DNA of 64,000 bases from Eubacterium callanderi (GCF_900142645.1 NZ_FRBP01000010.1:62001-126000), one strand, 5' to 3'. Positions 9,186 to 17,600 are shown, numbered from the stretch's first letter. The notes: generated by a model from the letters alone, not told the origin. Translations and numbers: made by a program.

Positions 9186-10646
9186 CTAAAGGTCAAATTT
9201 ATATTGTTCCGGCAGCTCAGTGTTCAACAGCTTTTTTTGTTCCAGTGTGGTATCCGGCAGCTCATAAGCCTCCATGCGGGCGTCATAGACTTTCTTGGCG
9301 CGATCCCGGATATCGCCCTGCTCTTCACGGGTGTTCTCCTTGCAGCCCTTGCGGTTAAACACCTCGGAGGCCAGATAGTTATCTTCCCGGTATTCCTTAG
9401 GGGTACGTCCTCCCAGAAAGTTTCCTCTTGGACCTACCTTGGTGATATCCTTCAGCGCTTTTTCCTTCCGCTTGTCTGACACTTCAAAGCCCCTGCGCAG
9501 ACGCATGAGATAGCGGATGGTTTCTTCATCCATGATGAATTTTTCATAGCTGGTCAGATTAAAGCTGCCCATTGTGCCGCAGCCGTGAGGTATCATCGCC
9601 GCCTGGCTCAGCATCGGCGCCATCAGCCCTACAAAGGATTCGACACCCGCCTGGTAATCGGTCTTAAAGGCATCCCCCAGAGCGCCGCCGACACGTACCG
9701 GAATTTTATAGAAATTTGCCAGGGCAATGTGTCCCAGTGTGATCAAAGCAAATTCCGGCGCGCCCATGCACAGCTGCACATAGCGCATATCCGACATGGA
9801 GGAAAGACTGGTATATAATACCGGAAGGCCCGGATTCATGAGCTGGGATAAAACCACAATGGATAAAATCGCCGCCGCATCCTCTACAACCGATCCATAC
9901 AGAGAGCCCGGAGCGGTCAGGTTCGTCATGGAGCAGGCCGTAATGCTGATGGGCTGGTTCTCCTTAATGAAGCCCATAAAATGATCCATGGCCTCCCAGC
10001 CAACACCCAGTGGTGAGATGACGCAGGTGCCGCTGTAAATAACATATTTGTCATCATAGCCATAATATTTTTTGGCAAACTGAATATTCTCGCGCACACC
10101 CTGGGCTACGCTGCCTTTTTTGTAGTTGTGGATGGTCGCGCCCAGAATATTGTAGATAGGCTTGTGGCTGTATTTCATCAGCAGCGCCGTCTGCGCCAGC
10201 AGCGAATCCTTCGTTTTATCAAGACCCGGTACGTCCACAGCGATCTCACTGGTGACCTGCATCACATCCGAGGTGTCGATGAGCTTGTAAAAATTGACTA
10301 AATCATCGGTGTTGGTATCCGAATAAGAACCGTCAAAATTGAGTACCAGCGGTGTGCCGTTTGTCGGGATAACCACCGGGTCGTGGTCGAGGCCGACCTG
10401 TACTGTGCGGTCAAAACCCTGCAGCTCAAAGTTTGCTGGAACGGTTTCCAGTGCTTTGTTCAAAAGAGCCTCCCCAATATAAACCGTACCGTCCTCTACC
10501 CTCGCGCCATGCTGTTTAAAAATTTCAAGCGCTTCATCATTCTCAATTTTAACCCCAACTTCGCTTAAAACGCGTAAAACACCCTCATGCAGATTTTCAA
10601 CATCATCCTTTGTAAAAAACACATCAGTTAAACTGTTACGAATCAT
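9186..10646 (-). CDS. MttB-superfamily (non-pyrrolysine) methyltransferase
   Basis: Trimethylamine methyltransferase-family protein of 486 aa. The frame is continuous with no in-frame amber codon, so it belongs to the group lacking pyrrolysine. In acetogens this group demethylates quaternary amines such as glycine betaine, carnitine or proline betaine and passes the methyl group to a corrinoid protein. Family features are the N-terminal HEGVLRVLSEVGVKI, the GTPLVLNFDGSYSDTNTDD region, and MIPHGCGTMGSFNLTSYEKFIMDEE near residue 355-380. No corrinoid protein is encoded next to it. It is preceded by a sigma-54 promoter and divergent from its probable activator. Confidence 0.88.
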   Translation of the reverse strand: MIRNSLTDVFFTKDDVENLHEGVLRVLSEVGVKIENDEALEIFKQHGARVEDGTVYIGEALLNKALETVPANFELQGFDRTVQVGLDHDPVVIPTNGTPLVLNFDGSYSDTNTDDLVNFYKLIDTSDVMQVTSEIAVDVPGLDKTKDSLLAQTALLMKYSHKPIYNILGATIHNYKKGSVAQGVRENIQFAKKYYGYDDKYVIYSGTCVISPLGVGWEAMDHFMGFIKENQPISITACSMTNLTAPGSLYGSVVEDAAAILSIVVLSQLMNPGLPVLYTSLSSMSDMRYVQLCMGAPEFALITLGHIALANFYKIPVRVGGALGDAFKTDYQAGVESFVGLMAPMLSQAAMIPHGCGTMGSFNLTSYEKFIMDEETIRYLMRLRRGFEVSDKRKEKALKDITKVGPRGNFLGGRTPKEYREDNYLASEVFNRKGCKENTREEQGDIRDRAKKVYDARMEAYELPDTTLEQKKLLNTELPEQYKFDL

Positions 10647-10703
10647 TTGTCTCTCTCCTTAATCTCTCAAAAATTTTTCTAGTTAGTTGATGCTGTATAT
10701 TAA

Positions 10704-10720
10704 TGCAAGGTTTATGCCAA
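10704..10720 (-). promoter_or_regulatory. Sigma-54 (-24/-12) promoter of the mttB-like/MFS operon
   Basis: On the minus strand TTGGCATAAACCTTGCA matches the -24/-12 consensus (TGGCAY-N5-TTGCA) with the correct 10-bp GG-to-GC spacing. It lies 58 bp before the methyltransferase start, and the divergent gene encodes a sigma-54 activator. An AAAGGG...CCCTTT inverted repeat at about 10823-10851 may be part of the activator site. Confidence 0.85.
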
Positions 10721-10931
10721 AACAGATTTCTCTATTTCTCACAGTTTCTTTGATTCTTATGTTTAATAAATATATTATTTTTAATACACTTATCTTATAT
10801 TTCCTTTTCTATTTCTTTTATAAAGGGCTAATTAAAGGGAGTTGCCCCTTTGATTCATAAATGATACAATTGACCTGAAAATAAAACAAAAGCAGAACAA
10901 GCTTATTTTTACGAAGCAGAGAGGGCTGAAA

Positions 10932-12341
10932 ATGAAAAAATCTGACCATGATCCTGAATACAGCGCTTACCTGAACAGCCTCCCCAGGGAAATGCTGTTG
11001 TCCATATTGGAAAATTGTTATAACGAAATTTTTGTCAATGACCGTGATGGCAGGATCGTCTATGTAAACCCGGCCTGTATCCGCCATTATGGCCTGAAGC
11101 CAGAAGATCTGGTCCACGCCAAAAACGCTGATGTTTTTCAGGGGAACTGGACGCCCATGGCTCTGGACTACGCCATTGATGAAAAGCGCATTATCTTTGC
11201 CAAGCAGCGTTTTATCCCCGCTGGCGAAGAGCTGGTTACCATTTTGACCCCGGTTCTGGATGAGGCCGGCAATATCGAGCTCATCATCGGTAATGTTCAG
11301 GAAAATGAAATCACCCACTGGGATGTTTCCTATAAGGATGACGACCTGAAAACCAGCCGTCGGCACAAGAGCAGTCATTTTAACTCCAATGAAACGCCCA
11401 TCATCAGCCGTTCCTTTAACTATTGGAAAATCATCACTGAGCTCAAGCAGGTCTCAGACTCCACCATTCCAGTTCTCCTTCTGGGCGAATCCGGTACAGG
11501 GAAAACCTATGTGGCTGAGTACATCCATGAGAACAGCGGACGCGACGGGCTGTTCATCACCCTCAACTGTACCGCCATTCCTGAATCCCTGTTGGAATCC
11601 GAGCTTTTTGGCTACGCGCCCGGAGCCTTCACAGGCGCCAGCAGCAAGGGGAAAATAGGCCTGATCGAAATGGCCAGCAACGGCACATTGTTTTTGGATG
11701 AAATCGGCGACCTGCCCCTCTACCTTCAGGCCAAGCTTCTGGATGTGCTTGAAAACCAGCGGTATATTCCCGTCGGCGGCACAAAAATGGAGTATGTGAA
11801 CATCCGCATCATCACTGCCACCAACAAAGATATCGACACACTGGTAAAGGAGGGAAAATTCCGAGAGGATCTGTACTGGCGTATCAGTACCTTTAATACC
11901 ATTTTGCCGCCGCTGAGAAAACGGCGGGATGATATTCTTCCCCTGTCCAACTTTTTCCTCAAGCTGTTCAACGAAAAATACGAAAAAAATAAGACCTTCT
12001 CGCAAGAGGTCCTCAGCGCCTTTATGCGCTACAGCTGGCCCGGCAATGTGCGCCAGCTCAAAAATATGATCGAGCGCCTGGTGGTCGTCACCATGGGCAA
12101 TATCATCGACCTCCAAAAGCTCCCGGAAACCATGCTCAGAGAAAACCACAATACCCCAGACAACAGCGCTCTTACCCTTGACGAACGTGTGGAGGCATTA
12201 AAAAAGGACATCGTCCGCGACGCCTATAGGAAAAACCAGACCGTCCGCAGGGCTGCCGCCGCACTTGGCATTACCGCCTCCAAAGCACAACGGCTGATTA
12301 AGGAGTACTGCGGAGATTTACAAAAAGAAAATGAAGGGTAG
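10932..12341 (+). CDS. Sigma-54-dependent regulator with PAS sensor domain
   Basis: Enhancer-binding protein of 469 aa. The N-terminal PAS domain spans about residues 15-125 (NEIFVNDRDGRIVYVNPACIRHYG). The AAA+ domain has Walker A GESGTGKT at 185-192, the sigma-54 contact loop GAFTGA at 231-236 and Walker B LFLDEIGDLP at 253-262. A Fis-type HTH is at the C-terminus (VRRAAAALGITASKAQRLIKEY). There is no receiver domain, so a ligand bound by PAS is the likely signal. It is divergent from the MttB-like gene whose promoter is of -24/-12 type, so it almost certainly activates that operon. Confidence 0.93.
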   Translation: MKKSDHDPEYSAYLNSLPREMLLSILENCYNEIFVNDRDGRIVYVNPACIRHYGLKPEDLVHAKNADVFQGNWTPMALDYAIDEKRIIFAKQRFIPAGEELVTILTPVLDEAGNIELIIGNVQENEITHWDVSYKDDDLKTSRRHKSSHFNSNETPIISRSFNYWKIITELKQVSDSTIPVLLLGESGTGKTYVAEYIHENSGRDGLFITLNCTAIPESLLESELFGYAPGAFTGASSKGKIGLIEMASNGTLFLDEIGDLPLYLQAKLLDVLENQRYIPVGGTKMEYVNIRIITATNKDIDTLVKEGKFREDLYWRISTFNTILPPLRKRRDDILPLSNFFLKLFNEKYEKNKTFSQEVLSAFMRYSWPGNVRQLKNMIERLVVVTMGNIIDLQKLPETMLRENHNTPDNSALTLDERVEALKKDIVRDAYRKNQTVRRAAAALGITASKAQRLIKEYCGDLQKENEG

Positions 12342-12364
12342 CTCTACCCTTCATAATTTTTTCT
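12331..12364. terminator. Bidirectional terminator overlapping two stop codons
   Basis: The palindrome ATGAAGGGTAG / CTACCCTTCAT with a 2-bp centre is followed by a T run on the plus strand. The stop codon of the sigma-54 regulator lies inside the stem, and the opposing acetyltransferase remnant ends at its edge. Confidence 0.75.
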
Positions 12365-12551
12365 TATAGCCTGCATTATCTTCCTGATAGCCATTCGCTT
12401 CGTAAAAACGGCAGGCATCCTTCCGATTCTCTTCTGTTACCAGAATGATCTGGGTGCATCTGCGTTCTTTTGCCTGCTTTTCCAGAGCGCCAAGCAGAGC
12501 CTTACCAATATCGCTCTGCATGTCGAAAAACTGCATTTTTCTTATTTTCAC
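12351..12551 (-). pseudogene. GNAT acetyltransferase remnant, C-terminal third only
   Basis: A 66-codon frame reads IGKALLGALEKQAKERRCT, then IILVTEENRKDACRFYEANGYQ. That is the acetyl-CoA-binding and last-helix part of a GNAT N-acetyltransferase. The first two thirds of the domain (about 80-90 residues) are absent. Upstream it starts at a GTG with no proper N-terminal sequence, two bases after the DUF3795 gene. It is probably the tail left by a deletion that joined it to the upstream gene. It cannot form a full acetyltransferase. Confidence 0.7.
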
Positions 12552-12553
12552 AG

Positions 12554-12847
12554 CTATTCCATCCTTTTGAGCTGCTCCATCTGTCTCCTGAAGTCCGCTT
12601 TGTTTTCCTCTGGGGTCTTGGTGGGATCAGGGGTATCGAAATAGCGGCGGCAGGGCAGCTCTCTGCATTTTCCACAATGAGACTGTTTCCTCTCAAGGAT
12701 ACAGCATTCATAAATACCGCAGACATCCCCTCCGGTATACTCAAGCCAGAAAGCTTTCCCCTCAATGGCTGGACAGCCCGCACAGGTTTCAGGGTAATAC
12801 TCACAGCTTGTACAGACAACGCCGCAGCAACTGATGATTTCTTTCAT
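12554..12847 (-). CDS. DUF3795 family cysteine-rich protein
   Basis: Small protein of 97 aa with eleven cysteines: CCGVVCTSCEYYPETCAGCP, GIYECC and HCGKCRELPCRRY. This layout is that of the DUF3795 family, which is thought to bind metal or an Fe-S cluster but has no known function. The start codon has TAAGGAGGGAATATC upstream, and a good promoter lies about 50 bp before it. Confidence 0.75.
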   Translation of the reverse strand: MKEIISCCGVVCTSCEYYPETCAGCPAIEGKAFWLEYTGGDVCGIYECCILERKQSHCGKCRELPCRRYFDTPDPTKTPEENKADFRRQMEQLKRME

Positions 12848-12895
12848 GATATTCCCTCCTTAAGGATTCGTGGAACAAATGACTTCTTTAAACCC

Positions 12896-12924
12896 AGCAT
12901 AACGGAACTAAAGTCTTCTGTCAA
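12896..12924 (-). promoter_or_regulatory. Promoter of the DUF3795 gene
   Basis: TTGACA (12924-12919), 17-bp spacer, TATGCT (12901-12896) on the minus strand. Confidence 0.65.
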
Positions 12925-13167
12925 TCTTTTTACAGTCTGTATAATAAACTTGAGAGATGAAGCCTTTTACCTAAGAAAGAAAAAACGTTCTGCGGGTACT
13001 GGCCTCACACCGATATCTGTTTCACTAAAGTTGATACTTCATCTCGCCAGTGTCCGGCTGGGCGGATAATTTTACACGATTTCTGGCCGTTATTCAAAGC
13101 GCCTGAACTTTTTTTCTTATCTGGATAAAAGGCGCAGTCTCCAGCCGCGGCACTTTTGACAGTTTGA

Positions 13168-13191
13168 AACGAAGGGCTCACACCCTTCGTT
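13168..13191 (-). terminator. Hairpin at the end of the ABC transporter operon
   Basis: AACGAAGGG / CCCTTCGTT, 9-bp perfect stem with a 6-nt loop, 15 bp after the permease stop. The T run is poor, so termination efficiency is uncertain. Confidence 0.5.
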
Positions 13192-13205
13192 CATTGCCCA
13201 TTATT

Positions 13206-13850
13206 CTATAAATCAACTTTCTCAAACCGCCGGATGGAAACACGGCAGGCCACAAACATGCCCAATATGTAAATGACGATTCCGGCTGCCAGAACCGGCA
13301 GCTGTCTCAGCATCATAGATGGGTTGGTAGTGTCCAGATATGTACCGGACGCCGGAAAATGCACCAGAGCTTCCATCACAATAATATACAGCCACAGAGG
13401 GATCTGCGCTATGATAAAAGCTTTTCCAACATTATAGGCTGTTTTATAAAACTGTGTCAGAAATATTACGTTAAAAATGGTAAACATGATCAATACAAAG
13501 CCATAAAATGCAGGATTCGGCTCAATCCCTACCGGATTCGGCGGCAGCACATACGCCCGCAGAACCGCAAATGGAACAGAGATAAGCACCTCACCAAGCT
13601 CCACCAGCACTACCAGAAGGCATCTTGCCCTGACAACATCTCCTTTTGAGATGGGCAGCGCTGCGGTATAAAAGGTATCCTTGTTTTCGCGCCCGTTCTG
13701 AAAGGTAAAGAAAAGCCCAAGGCAGCCAAAGAAAAAAGGAACATAATAGGGATAGCCAGGAATCATCAGCATGGCGCCAAAGAACATAAAAATAAACATC
13801 GGCGGCAGACTGGTTAAAAGCAGTTCTTTATAAAGCAATGCTCTCATCAT
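13206..13850 (-). CDS. ABC-2 type transporter permease
   Basis: Membrane subunit of an ABC exporter, 214 aa from MMRALLYKELLL, chosen because AAAGGAAAAAAT precedes it. The open frame runs further upstream over the ATPase gene. About six hydrophobic segments are seen, with the ABC-2 loop QNGRENKDTFYTAALPISKGDVV after the second helix. It overlaps the ATPase gene by 23 bp and works with it. The exported compound is unknown; this arrangement with an HTH/AbrB regulator is often linked to peptide or antibiotic resistance. Confidence 0.8.
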   Translation of the reverse strand: MMRALLYKELLLTSLPPMFIFMFFGAMLMIPGYPYYVPFFFGCLGLFFTFQNGRENKDTFYTAALPISKGDVVRARCLLVVLVELGEVLISVPFAVLRAYVLPPNPVGIEPNPAFYGFVLIMFTIFNVIFLTQFYKTAYNVGKAFIIAQIPLWLYIIVMEALVHFPASGTYLDTTNPSMMLRQLPVLAAGIVIYILGMFVACRVSIRRFEKVDL

Positions 13851-14586
13851 ATTTTTTCCTTTCCATATGAACCATAATATCTTCCAGTGACAATTCCGGG
13901 TCGCTTTCATTATCTTTAAGATACTGGAAATGACGGACAAATGCTTCCCGATCTTCACTGGCGAGAATGGTGCCGTCCTTAATATAGGTAATCGTATCCG
14001 CGCATTTTTCCAGGTCTGATGTGATGTGCGTTGAAAACAGAATGCTGCGGTCACCCGACTGCACCAGTTTTTCAAACAGCATCAGCAGATCCTCTCTCGA
14101 TACAGGGTCCAGGCCGCTGGTCGGCTCGTCAAAAATCAAAAGTCTGGCGTGGTGAGAAAGCGCCAGCGCTATGAGGTATTTAACCCGCATGCCGGCAGAC
14201 AGCTGGTCCACCGTTTTACGCTCATCAAGCTCAAAAAGCTTTAAAGCCTGCTGATACTTTTCGTCATCCCATTTTTCATAAAACCGGCTGGTCACTTTTG
14301 TGATGGTCTTTAGCTTCTTTTTGGGATAGTAATCAATTCCTCCCAGCACCACACCGATATTCTGCTTGCACCATGCTTCGTTTTGATTGAAATCTTTTCC
14401 CAGCATTTCAATGGTGCCGCTGTCTGGATGGACCATATTCAGCATGGCCTTGAGGGTGGTGCTCTTTCCCGCCCCGTTTTTTCCAATAAAACCCATAATG
14501 CTGCCCTGCTTTACGTTAAAGGAAACCTCCTTTAACTCAAAAGCCGGATATTTTTTGCTGAGATTTTTGACAGATAACAGATTCAT
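13828..14586 (-). CDS. ABC transporter ATP-binding protein
   Basis: ATPase of 252 aa: Walker A GFIGKNGAGKSTTLKAM (about residues 32-48), signature QLSAGMRVKY (a variant of LSGGQ), Walker B LLIFDEPTSGLDP and the H-loop STHITSDLEKCAD. It begins directly after the regulator gene and overlaps the permease gene, so the three form one operon. Confidence 0.93.
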   Translation of the reverse strand: MNLLSVKNLSKKYPAFELKEVSFNVKQGSIMGFIGKNGAGKSTTLKAMLNMVHPDSGTIEMLGKDFNQNEAWCKQNIGVVLGGIDYYPKKKLKTITKVTSRFYEKWDDEKYQQALKLFELDERKTVDQLSAGMRVKYLIALALSHHARLLIFDEPTSGLDPVSREDLLMLFEKLVQSGDRSILFSTHITSDLEKCADTITYIKDGTILASEDREAFVRHFQYLKDNESDPELSLEDIMVHMERKKYDESIAL

Positions 14587-15042
14587 CTATTCCTCGCCTC
14601 TTTTCACTGCGTCCATGATCTGGGCGGCAAGCTCCATAAAAACATCTTCCTTTACAATGGCAATACCGGCTCTCTCAGGGTCTTCATCGCCAAGAACCAT
14701 CAGCCGGTCACCGGGCTTTATATCAAAAATTTCGCGTGCCTTTTTGGGAATAACAATCTGCCCCCGCTCACCCACACTTACACAGCCAAACATATGCTTA
14801 TCCTTTGGTGGGATGGCCAGTCCATCCTTTTCTTTTTCATTATAATTCACAAGGTCATCCAGGCTCACATTGTACATTTCAGCCAATGCGTTGCAGTTAA
14901 TGACATCCGGCGCGCTTTCGCCGTTTTCCCATTTTGCCACAGCCTGACGGCTGACGCCGATTCTGGAGGCTACCTCTTCCTGCGTATACTGGTTCATTTT
15001 CCGGAGTGCTGTCAGATTCATACTTAAATGATTTTTCATATT
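14587..15042 (-). CDS. Regulator with XRE-type HTH and AbrB/SpoVT domain
   Basis: Fusion of two DNA-binding domains, 151 aa. The N-terminal HTH reads YTQEEVASRIGVSRQAVAKWENG. The C-terminal swapped-hairpin AbrB domain (about residues 80-125) reads VGERGQIVIPKKAREIFDIKPGDRLMVLGDE. The second ATG was preferred, because the first lies directly against AGGAGG with no spacing. It leads the ABC transporter operon and probably controls it. Confidence 0.85.
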   Translation of the reverse strand, partial: NMKNHLSMNLTALRKMNQYTQEEVASRIGVSRQAVAKWENGESAPDVINCNALAEMYNVSLDDLVNYNEKEKDGLAIPPKDKHMFGCVSVGERGQIVIPKKAREIFDIKPGDRLMVLGDEDPERAGIAIVKEDVFMELAAQIMDAVKRGEE

Positions 15043-15062
15043 TTTCATACCTCCTGATACCC

Positions 15063-15090
15063 ATTTTAACAGAATCTGACCAATTGTCTA
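15063..15090 (-). promoter_or_regulatory. Promoter of the regulator-ABC transporter operon
   Basis: TAGACA (15090-15085), 16-bp spacer, TAAAAT (15068-15063) on the minus strand, just before the regulator's ribosome binding site. Confidence 0.55.
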
Positions 15091-15130
15091 CCAACCATCA
15101 TTAACAAAATATGTTTGTTCTGGTTGCATT

Positions 15131-15160
15131 AAAAAAGGATGCCCTGAGGCATCCTTTAAG
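15131..15160. terminator. Terminator after the MATE gene
   Basis: AAAGGATGCC, loop CTGA, GGCATCCTTT; 10-bp perfect stem overlapping the 3' end of the MATE gene at 15156. An A run on one side and TTTAAG on the other make it possibly bidirectional. Confidence 0.75.
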
Positions 15161-16514
15161 CTTCAACCTGCTTTTTACTGATAATGGCTTTGTTTTCCCA
15201 CTTTTTACTGCGGTAGCGGATATAATTGACCAAAAGACCGACGCCCCATCCCATGGGGATAGACCACCAGATTGCGCTGGAACCGATCATTCCTGCCAGA
15301 ATATACGCTGCTGCGATACGGACAACAAAGTTTGAAAGAGAGCCCATCATAAAGGCTGTGGCATCTCCTGCGCCGCGCAGCACACTGCCGGCTGAAAACA
15401 TGAGTCCCATGACCACATAAAACACTGAAACGATACGGATATATTCAACGCCAACCTGAATAACACCCGCGTCTGCCACAGAATCCACAAAAGCGCCGAT
15501 AAAGACATCCCCGAATAAAAAGATCAGCCCGGAAATCGCAAGGCACATGATTACAACAATCAGAATTGTTACCTTAAAACCCTCGTAAACACGCTCTGTA
15601 CGGCCAGCGCCGATATTCTGCGCCGTAAAGGTGGACAGCGACATGGTGACGCTGAGCAATGGCTGAATCGCGATGGAGTCGATCTTAGTCGCTGCGGTAT
15701 ACCCTGCGATAAAGACCGAGCCAAAGCTGTTTACCAGGCCCTGGATTGCCATCATCGAGAACGATACAATACACTGCTGCACCGTTGAGGGAATGGCATA
15801 GGCCAGCAGATCCTTCAGCATTTTAAAATCAAAAACACAGTCTTCCCTGTGGAGCTTGAGCACCGGCACTTTAAAATAAACATAGATCAGGCAGGTAACT
15901 GCCGATACGCCCTGGGCGATCAGCGTAGCCCAGGCCACACCAGCCACACCCATGTTAAAATAAATAACAAATACCAAATCCAGCACAATATTCAAAAGAG
16001 CCGCGACAATCAAAAAATACAGTGGGGTTTTTGAATCGCCGACTGCACGGCATATTGCGGCCAGGCCGTTATAGGTAAACAAAAAAATGCAGCCCATGTA
16101 ATAGATGTTTATGTAGGTGGACGCGCCTTCAAAAATATTGGCCGGCGTCTGGATTAAATGCAGCAGCCAGTCTGAAATCGCAAGGCCCAGCACACAGACC
16201 AAAGCTCCGACAGCCAAAATAAAAACCATGCTGGTAAACACCGCACGGCGCATATTTTTCTTGTCCCCCGCACCAAAATACTGGGAAATAAGTACAGAAC
16301 AGCCCATACTCAGCCCCATGGCGACCGCCACCAGTAAAAATACCATTGCCGCCGTCGAGCCCACCGCTGCCAGCGCATCTGCGCCGACATAATTTCCAAC
16401 AATAACGGTATCAACAATATTGTAAAGCTGCTGAAAAATGTTTCCGAGCAGCATGGGCAGCATAAAAACCATTAAAATTTTCGCCGGTTTGCCCCGGGTC
16501 ATATCATTAACCAT
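15156..16514 (-). CDS. MATE family efflux transporter
   Basis: Cation/drug antiporter of 452 aa with 12 predicted helices. Family motifs include LPMLLGNIFQQLYNIVDTVIVG at the start, the GMSMGCSVLISQYFGAGDKKNMRRA region and GYTAATKIDSIAIQPLLS. The start is preceded by TTGGAGGAGAG. It lies 46 bp downstream of the marR gene in the same direction, so expression is likely under MarR control and induced by its ligands. Confidence 0.92.
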   Translation of the reverse strand: MVNDMTRGKPAKILMVFMLPMLLGNIFQQLYNIVDTVIVGNYVGADALAAVGSTAAMVFLLVAVAMGLSMGCSVLISQYFGAGDKKNMRRAVFTSMVFILAVGALVCVLGLAISDWLLHLIQTPANIFEGASTYINIYYMGCIFLFTYNGLAAICRAVGDSKTPLYFLIVAALLNIVLDLVFVIYFNMGVAGVAWATLIAQGVSAVTCLIYVYFKVPVLKLHREDCVFDFKMLKDLLAYAIPSTVQQCIVSFSMMAIQGLVNSFGSVFIAGYTAATKIDSIAIQPLLSVTMSLSTFTAQNIGAGRTERVYEGFKVTILIVVIMCLAISGLIFLFGDVFIGAFVDSVADAGVIQVGVEYIRIVSVFYVVMGLMFSAGSVLRGAGDATAFMMGSLSNFVVRIAAAYILAGMIGSSAIWWSIPMGWGVGLLVNYIRYRSKKWENKAIISKKQVEA

Positions 16515-16560
16515 AAATTTTCACTCTCCTCCAAAATTCTCATTTTTAAGACGGCCTGCC

Positions 16561-16989
16561 TCAGCCGTCACTTTCCTGATTAAGCTTCCAAACTTTTACT
16601 GCTATCCTTTCTGACAGCTCATCAAACAAGGCCTTTTCCTCTTCTGTAAATTCTGCCATCACTTCTTCTTCCAGCTGCCTTCTGCTTTCCTTGATAAGGA
16701 CTACCGCCTTATTGCCGGCCTCGGTCAGATAAACGCGCTTTTCTCTTTTGCTTTCACAATTGGTTTCACGTTTAATGAGCCCCATATCTTCCAGCGCGGA
16801 CAGCGTTTTTGCCACAGTGGTTTTGTTAAACTGAAAAAAACGGGCAATGGCGTGCTGGTTAACACCGTCATTGTGTTTTAAATACAAAAGAATGGACTGC
16901 TCTGTATTATTGAGCTGCATACCGCCCAGCCGCTTTTGAAATAAGATTTCGCTGTGGCGGTAAATGATTGAGATATTTTTAAAAAACAT
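16561..16989 (-). CDS. MarR family transcription regulator
   Basis: Winged-helix regulator of 142 aa. The start MFFKNISIIYRH was chosen because the upstream in-frame ATG contains the GGAGG ribosome binding site. The winged helix spans about residues 40-100 (NQHAIARFFQFNKTTVAKTL and GLIKRETNCESKREKRVYLT). It forms an operon with the MATE gene. Three phased operator-like repeats cover its promoter, indicating autorepression. Confidence 0.9.
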   Translation of the reverse strand: MFFKNISIIYRHSEILFQKRLGGMQLNNTEQSILLYLKHNDGVNQHAIARFFQFNKTTVAKTLSALEDMGLIKRETNCESKREKRVYLTEAGNKAVVLIKESRRQLEEEVMAEFTEEEKALFDELSERIAVKVWKLNQESDG

Positions 16990-17014
16990 CGTTTCCTCCA
17001 TATCGTTTGGCCGT

Positions 17015-17053
17015 AAACAGTTTCTAGCTAAACAGTTTACCTATAAACTATTT
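17015..17053. promoter_or_regulatory. Three tandem MarR operator-like sites at exact 15-bp spacing
   Basis: AAACAGTTT at 17015-17023, AAACAGTTT at 17030-17038 and a weaker AAACTATTT at 17045-17053. Each full site is a 9-bp palindrome (AAAC-N-GTTT). The third overlaps the -10 box of the marR promoter and the others cover the transcript start, which fits repression. Confidence 0.7.
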
Positions 17054-17078
17054 TAAATTTAATTTTGTTTTTTGTCAA
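17050..17078 (-). promoter_or_regulatory. Promoter of the marR-MATE operon
   Basis: TTGACA (17078-17073), 17-bp spacer, TAAAAT (17055-17050) on the minus strand. Confidence 0.75.
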
Positions 17079-17082
17079 TCAA

Positions 17083-17110
17083 AAAAAACAGGCAGATCGC
17101 CTGTTTTTCG
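17083..17110 (-). terminator. Terminator after the lipoprotein gene
   Basis: On the minus strand AAAACAGGCGATCTGCCTGTTTT forms a stem followed by a run of Ts, immediately after the stop at 17115. Confidence 0.85.
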
Positions 17111-17114
17111 TTTT

Positions 17115-17600
17115 CTAATTTTGACTTCCCAGCAGATTTTTAAGCTCAGGGATATATGATTCCAGTGAAGCCGCCGCGGTTTTTACCTGTTCGTTAGCTG
17201 AGGACAGCGCGTCATAATCTTTGTTTTCGATACCGGTTTTATATTTTGCCACCGCTGGTTTAAGCTGATTTGCCACATCGGTAAGCTTACTGTGAAGATC
17301 CACATAATTCTGAGGCACCTTATCATAACCAATAATGGCGTCACAGGCTTTATCCACCTGATCCAGCTGCTTATCCATATCCGATACCCACGCGCTGTCA
17401 GACAGAGAATCCTCTGTAAAGCCTGACAGTTTATCCTGAATATTCTGTACTGTAGTGGTCATCGAGGTAAACTGGCTGCCAAGAAATCCAAGGTACTCAG
17501 CCTTTCCTGCTGGCCCGTCCTTGCTGCCGCAGCCAGCCAATACCAATGAAGTCACCAAGACCGCCACTGTAGACATAAAAAGCTTCTTTTTAACTTTCAT
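17115..17600 (-). CDS. Small secreted lipoprotein of unknown function
   Basis: Protein of 161 aa. The start MKVKKKLFM follows GGAGGGAAAC; the frame runs further upstream over the ArsD-like gene, with which it overlaps by 11 bp. Residues 1-22 are a lipoprotein signal peptide ending in the lipobox VLAGC. The mature part is helical, acidic and without cysteines (KLTDVANQLKPAVAKYKTG), perhaps a four-helix bundle. I do not recognise a named family. Tight coupling to the ArsD-like gene suggests a shared role, possibly at the cell surface. Confidence 0.8.
   Translation of the reverse strand: MKVKKKLFMSTVAVLVTSLVLAGCGSKDGPAGKAEYLGFLGSQFTSMTTTVQNIQDKLSGFTEDSLSDSAWVSDMDKQLDQVDKACDAIIGYDKVPQNYVDLHSKLTDVANQLKPAVAKYKTGIENKDYDALSSANEQVKTAAASLESYIPELKNLLGSQN

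Larger units (their letters stand above)
12848..13205. other. Gene-free interval
   Basis: Holds the promoter of the DUF3795 gene (12896-12924) and a hairpin at 13168-13191 just after the ABC permease gene. The rest has no frame with a start, ribosome binding site and recognisable protein. Confidence 0.6.

Noticed and set aside
9186-10646. Pyrrolysine-containing trimethylamine methyltransferase
   Set aside because: The frame has no in-frame TAG and is full length without one, so the protein is of the non-pyrrolysine MttB type.
10818-11378. Minus-strand open frame of 186 codons
   Set aside because: It lies antisense to the PAS/AAA+ regulator, has no ribosome binding site or recognisable protein, and is a shadow of the coding strand.
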